The translations under genes were made by a program, and so were the position numbers. From the NCBI RefSeq assembly GCF_002831565.1, contig NZ_CP025096.1:5124609-5188608 (forward strand): a DNA stretch of 64,000 nt, in the 5' to 3' direction. Source of the stretch: Spirosoma pollinicola (GTDB lineage: Bacteria; Bacteroidota; Bacteroidia; Cytophagales; Spirosomataceae). The notes beneath the pieces were generated by a model. The model saw only the letters and a program-made list of their open reading frames with translations, was not told where the DNA came from and did no database searches. This document shows positions 60,330 to 64,000 of the stretch, piece after piece. The number at the start of each line of letters is the position of its first letter. The first letter of the stretch is position 1.

Positions 60330-60899
60330 TCAGTTCTTCTGAAGCTCGCCCGTTGCTTTTAGCTCCACTTCTTCGCTTACAAGAGCAGAGGGCATGGATG
60401 CTCCCAAACCAAAATCCTTGCGGTTAATCGTGCCAACGGCTTTAATACCTACGGCTGGCTTTTTGTTATTCGGGTTCGGCTCGGGGCCAACCATCGTTAC
60501 CGCGAGTGTAACGGGTTTAGTGATGCCTTTGATGGTTAGATCACCGTCCATCTTGTATTTTCCATTGCTCACTTTCTTGAATGAGGTACTTTTAAAGCTC
60601 ATGGTGGGCTTGTTGGCGGCATCGAAGAAATTTTCGCCTTTGAGGTCATTATCCCGCCGTTCATTTTCGGTATTGATGCTGGCCGTTTCGGCGGTCATCT
60701 CAAATACGGCGTCAGAAAAATCATCTTTTGTTGCTGTCATCTTCGCATCGAATTTGCGGAAATACCCATCGACCTCCGAAATCATATGGTGTGTTACGGT
60801 AAAGGCAATTTTGGAGTGGCCTTTGTCCAGCGACCAGGTTTGCGCAAACGCACTGGCTGTACTCAGTAAAATACTGAAGAATAGTACTGCTTTTTTCAT
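60330..60899 (-). CDS. YceI-family periplasmic protein
   Basis: 189 residues: signal peptide (to about 20, SAFAQ), then a lipocalin-like YceI domain with WSLDKGHSKIAFTVTHHMIS at the start and KYKMDGDLTIKGITKPVTLAV, NRKDFGLG near the end. The family binds polyisoprenoids or amphiphilic ligands. ATG 60899 is chosen because it starts the signal peptide; the longer frame adds 16 odd residues. Single gene. Confidence 0.9.
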   Translation of the reverse strand: MKKAVLFFSILLSTASAFAQTWSLDKGHSKIAFTVTHHMISEVDGYFRKFDAKMTATKDDFSDAVFEMTAETASINTENERRDNDLKGENFFDAANKPTMSFKSTSFKKVSNGKYKMDGDLTIKGITKPVTLAVTMVGPEPNPNNKKPAVGIKAVGTINRKDFGLGASMPSALVSEEVELKATGELQKN

Positions 60900-61069
60900 G
60901 AGAATAGGGGAGTTAACGGTATCGTGATTTGCGTGTAAATAGAGCAATTATACTCAGTTGGCAATCAAGATTACATTAACTTTCTGACTTCATCGCTGAC
61001 AATCGCCCATTGGCCTGAATTTGCCGATAGGCAGACCGTTTTAGCCGATGAGATGCCACTAAACATAAG

Positions 61070-61109
61070 CCGGGAGCCCTATACGAACGAATACGCATAG
61101 GGTTCCCGG
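61070..61109 (-). terminator. Hairpin after the glycerophosphodiesterase gene
   Basis: 13-bp stem (CCGGGAGCCCTAT with ATAGGGTTCCCGG, one G-T pair), 14-nt loop; 27 bp past the stop. No strong T-run follows, so termination is moderate or the stem only stabilises the mRNA. Confidence 0.55.
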
Positions 61110-61135
61110 CTCGGGCTGTCTCGTCAAAAAGAAGG

Positions 61136-61999
61136 CTAAAACAGGTTTGGGTAGTCAGTAATAATGCCATCCACCCCCATCTGTTTAAGGCTTGCTATTT
61201 CCTCTTTTGTATTCACTGTCCAGGGAATGATCGACATCCCCTGCTGATGGCAGGCTTTTACTGTTTCGGCCGTTACCGTTTTATAGTACGGGCTGTAGGT
61301 GTTCGGTTTGAAGCCCAGCAAGGCCAGATTTTCGTCCAGCGTTTTTGGGTTGGCCGTCAGGTAGGAGAGGGATATAGTTGGCTGTTGCTTATGAATCAAC
61401 TGCAACGGCCGAACGTCGAACGACTGGATGATGAGTCGGTTGCCCAGCGAATACTTGGTCAAAACAGCCATCACCAGATTGACAAATTCCGCTGGTTCGG
61501 GATGAGAAACGCCGTCGCCTGCGGGAGCCGATTTGATCTCAATATTGAACATGGGCATGGGTAAGCCCTTGGCCTTAGCATAGGTATCGACCGAGTCGAT
61601 CAGTTCGGATAGAAGCGGCTTATACGCCTTGAACTTCTGTTGCTGGGCAAACTGAGGATGCGGCTTACTGCCCACGTCGAACTTTTTGATCTCCGCATAG
61701 GGCAACTCATAAAGATTGATCTTCTTCTGCTCCTCCGGCGTTACGGGTGTACCATCCGGCTTGAGTGCAATATCTGCCGACATGTAGGTATCGTGCGAAA
61801 CGACTACCTGTTTGTCTTTCGAAATGATCACATCGAGTTCCAGCGTATTCACGCCCAGATCCATCGCCTTTTTCATAGCGGCAACGGTATTTTCCGGCAT
61901 GAGTCCCCGGGTTCCCCGGTGGCCTTCGCGGTTAAATTTTGGTTGTGCCATCAGGAGATGAGTGATAAACAGCAGGGCGAGTGTTAGTATCGTTTTCAT
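61136..61999 (-). CDS. Glycerophosphodiester phosphodiesterase
   Basis: 287 residues: signal peptide (1-18, LLMAQ), then a GDPD TIM-barrel. Typical motifs are HRGTRGLMPENT (catalytic His and Arg), ELDVIISKDK (metal-binding Glu, Asp), FNIEIKS, and IIPWTVNTKEEI near the C-terminus. It splits glycerophosphodiesters from lipid head groups into alcohol and glycerol-3-phosphate. ATG 61999 is used because it opens the signal peptide. It lies 28 bp downstream of the TonB-dependent receptor gene, so the two are an operon. Confidence 0.92.
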   Translation of the reverse strand: MKTILTLALLFITHLLMAQPKFNREGHRGTRGLMPENTVAAMKKAMDLGVNTLELDVIISKDKQVVVSHDTYMSADIALKPDGTPVTPEEQKKINLYELPYAEIKKFDVGSKPHPQFAQQQKFKAYKPLLSELIDSVDTYAKAKGLPMPMFNIEIKSAPAGDGVSHPEPAEFVNLVMAVLTKYSLGNRLIIQSFDVRPLQLIHKQQPTISLSYLTANPKTLDENLALLGFKPNTYSPYYKTVTAETVKACHQQGMSIIPWTVNTKEEIASLKQMGVDGIITDYPNLF

Positions 62000-62027
62000 G
62001 GTATTAGGTAGTTTGCCAGAAACATAA

Positions 62028-64000
62028 TTAAAATCCGTAGCGCAGCCCGATCTGAATTTGGAACGGATCGCCTGAGGGTGTAACGACACCCGTTGCGTTT
62101 ACGCGGTAGTTAAACTGTTGAGTTGCCTGACTAAACGCAGGTACAGCTGCGTTCCCCCCCGAGGCTGGAATACCCAACGCATACAACGTCTGGTTTCCCA
62201 ACGATAGGTTTGTTCCCTTGTTGCGGTTCAGCAGATTGGCCACGTTGAACGCATCGACCGATACGTCAACATATTGCCGTTTCTTGAACAACAGGAACCG
62301 CTTGTTGGCACGAAGATCGAAAACGCCGTAGAAACTATTGATTCCCCCGTTACGCTCGGCAATCTTACCCGAGTAGGCATTGACGTAATTTTTGAGGCTC
62401 TGGCTGGCGGTAGGACTATCCAGCAGCGTCTGCAAACCGGTCCGTATGTTAGCGGCTGTTTCGGGGCTGTTTCTGTCAAAAACGAAGGCCAGATCATTTG
62501 TTCCGACAAAGTCGCCATTGTTGTTGGCTCCCGACAGCAGCGAGTAGCGCGTACCGCCAATACCCGAATACCGGAAACCTACCGAGATGCCATAAAACGA
62601 AGGCAGCGTACCGTAAATAACCAGTTTGTTCCGGAACTGGTTGTCAGAATACGTCATCTGGCTCAGGTTGCGCGGATCGTCTTTCACCAGTTGAACCAGC
62701 GTTGCTGTATTCGCTACGTTACCATTGAAGGACGTATTGTCTTTGGTGTCGTTCCAGGTGAAGCTGGCCGAAATTTCGCCATCACGAAAATACTGGTAGG
62801 TTCCATCGAGCACAACGGCAAACTGGTTGACTTTACCCTGGCTCCCCAGCTCCAGTACACGGCCCAGCCGCTGGCTGATACGGCCCTGCTGCCAGTCGCC
62901 CGCGCCGTTGGCAGGCATCGAAGCCAACGGTACGTAAACACCTCTATTGGCCTCGTTGGCTAAGCGGAAAAACGGCTCTGCCACAATGTTCCGGTCAACA
63001 TACGTGTAGTTATGCCGGGCCAGTGAGGCATAGCCCGTCAGACTAACTTTCAACTTATCGGTCAGGTAATGGGTATATGACAGGTTTGCTTTGTACAGTA
63101 CAGGCACCCGCGCATCGGCACCGGTCATGTTAATGGTGGGCAACTGGAAAGCGGCCAGCGACGGAATACTGGCGTAGTTGGCCCGGTAAGCAGCAAAATC
63201 CGGCGTTGGTACGTTCGGAGCCCGCACATCGACTGTGCCATAGTGTTTACCGTCGAAGGTCAGGTTATTGATGATGACGTAGTTGTTGATATCAGAGGCA
63301 AACACACCCGCACCAAAACGGACGAAATCTTTGTGCTGTTCGTTCACATCCCAGGTCAACTGCAAGCGGGGCTGTGCTACAAATGCTTTAAGCTGGTTGT
63401 CGGTGCGTAATTTCAGGTCGTCAAAGACCACCTGATTAAAGGCCGCCTTTGGATACACAGCATAATCGAACCGCAACCCGGCGGTCATATCCAGACCCGG
63501 AGCCAGCTTGGTACTCATCTGGCCATATAAGCCAGCATTGAGCGTATTCCCCACCACACTTGGGTCGGCAACTAAGGGCACTTCCCGGAAATACCGGTAG
63601 GGTTGCAGTTTCTCAAACTTATCCAGTGCCGAAGCAGAACCATCTACCGTGTAATGAAACCGGCCGTTGACCTCACTGCCATACAGCGACTTGGCATGCG
63701 TGTACATCACATCGACGCCAAACGTGTACTGCGCTTTGTTGGTGTTGTAATATAGATTATCCACCAACTGAACCACGTTGTTTGTAAACCCTTCCTGCGC
63801 GAAGCGGTGGCCCCCCATCTGGATATTCGTTGCCCGACTGACCCCACCAATAGTTGAGGCTACGTTTTCGACAATATTGCGGGGAATATTGGCTTCCGGT
63901 AACTGATCGCCGGGGCTGCTTTTCTGGTAGGTATATAAATGCTGAACTTTCAATTCGTTCGTGAACTGCGGGTTCAGCGATGTGCGCAACGTAGCCAGCA
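62028..64000 (-). CDS. TonB-dependent receptor, C-terminal part (cut by the window end)
   Basis: An outer-membrane beta-barrel, open through the right edge of the window. The frame runs past 63989, whose TTG is not a true start; the real N-terminal plug and signal lie outside. Visible are barrel strands and extracellular loops such as FRYSGIGGTRYSLLSG, and the C-terminal strand ending IQIGLRYGF, the usual terminal aromatic. It resembles the Cna-B/carboxypeptidase-like-domain receptors of Bacteroidota. The substrate is suggested only by the following glycerophosphodiesterase gene. No SusD gene is adjacent on the visible side. Confidence 0.88.
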   Translation of the reverse strand, partial: LATLRTSLNPQFTNELKVQHLYTYQKSSPGDQLPEANIPRNIVENVASTIGGVSRATNIQMGGHRFAQEGFTNNVVQLVDNLYYNTNKAQYTFGVDVMYTHAKSLYGSEVNGRFHYTVDGSASALDKFEKLQPYRYFREVPLVADPSVVGNTLNAGLYGQMSTKLAPGLDMTAGLRFDYAVYPKAAFNQVVFDDLKLRTDNQLKAFVAQPRLQLTWDVNEQHKDFVRFGAGVFASDINNYVIINNLTFDGKHYGTVDVRAPNVPTPDFAAYRANYASIPSLAAFQLPTINMTGADARVPVLYKANLSYTHYLTDKLKVSLTGYASLARHNYTYVDRNIVAEPFFRLANEANRGVYVPLASMPANGAGDWQQGRISQRLGRVLELGSQGKVNQFAVVLDGTYQYFRDGEISASFTWNDTKDNTSFNGNVANTATLVQLVKDDPRNLSQMTYSDNQFRNKLVIYGTLPSFYGISVGFRYSGIGGTRYSLLSGANNNGDFVGTNDLAFVFDRNSPETAANIRTGLQTLLDSPTASQSLKNYVNAYSGKIAERNGGINSFYGVFDLRANKRFLLFKKRQYVDVSVDAFNVANLLNRNKGTNLSLGNQTLYALGIPASGGNAAVPAFSQATQQFNYRVNATGVVTPSGDPFQIQIGLRYGF

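Noticed and set aside
60976..61170. 64-codon frame on the - strand after the phosphodiesterase
   Set aside because: It overlaps the end of that gene and the hairpin at 61070-61109.

Overview
The window looks like DNA of a Bacteroidota bacterium of the Cytophagales, most probably Spirosoma or a close relative. Reasons visible here are a Bacteroides-type conjugation (tra) operon, recurrent TATCTTTAG-like -7 promoter boxes (the phylum's consensus is TAnnTTTG), weak or absent Shine-Dalgarno sequences, a TonB-dependent receptor with a downstream phosphodiesterase, and PVC-type cytochrome/SGNH hydrolase/DUF1080 genes. The genus is an inference; no rRNA or marker gene is present.

Region 1 (1-15.5 kb) is the conjugation half of a mobile element, either a plasmid or an integrative conjugative element. 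It opens with an exact array of 17 copies of a 17-bp repeat and an 18-bp perfect palindrome. A single + strand operon follows: traA (ParA ATPase), a traB-like gene, a membrane-anchored traD-like gene, two small pilin-like traE genes, traF, traG (VirB4 ATPase), two exported proteins in the traI position, traJ (VirB6), traK (VirB8), traL, traM (VirB10), traN (VirB9), traO and traQ. It ends at a strong bidirectional terminator. Relaxase and coupling protein are not in the window.

Region 2 (15.5-35.2 kb) is the maintenance and accessory half, almost all on the - strand: SSB, a DUF932 protein, an ArdC-type antirestriction protein, a ParA/ParB-like pair, a recombination-directionality-factor-like protein, a RES-domain protein, a pentapeptide-repeat protein and many small unknown genes. 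Eleven intergenic regions share a two-part promoter module (ATAACAGGGG, then a TATCTTTAG-like box) whose total length is 81-83 bp every time. Eight genes also carry an ACTTCAC box 28-98 bp after the stop. Two more repeated sites, TGACCGAAAAAAAA (six copies) and TGTCCAAAATTTTGGACA (four copies), link the tra operon to the maintenance genes. The region ends with a doubly broken PAPS-reductase-family gene and an IS630 transposase fragment.

Region 3 (35.2-64 kb) reads like ordinary chromosomal or cargo metabolism: a GAF histidine kinase, an S41 peptidase, a TerB-like protein, an OmpR-type two-component system, a periplasmic aldehyde oxidoreductase (PaoABC type), an exported SDR and thiol peroxidase, TPR and coiled-coil envelope proteins, DUF1080, an SGNH hydrolase with a PVC-type haem protein, YceI, and a TonB receptor (cut by the window end) with a glycerophosphodiesterase. 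Four promoters here carry TTAGAA-type boxes repeated every 11 bp, the pattern expected for an OmpR/PhoB-family regulator, and such a regulator is encoded at 42451-43146.
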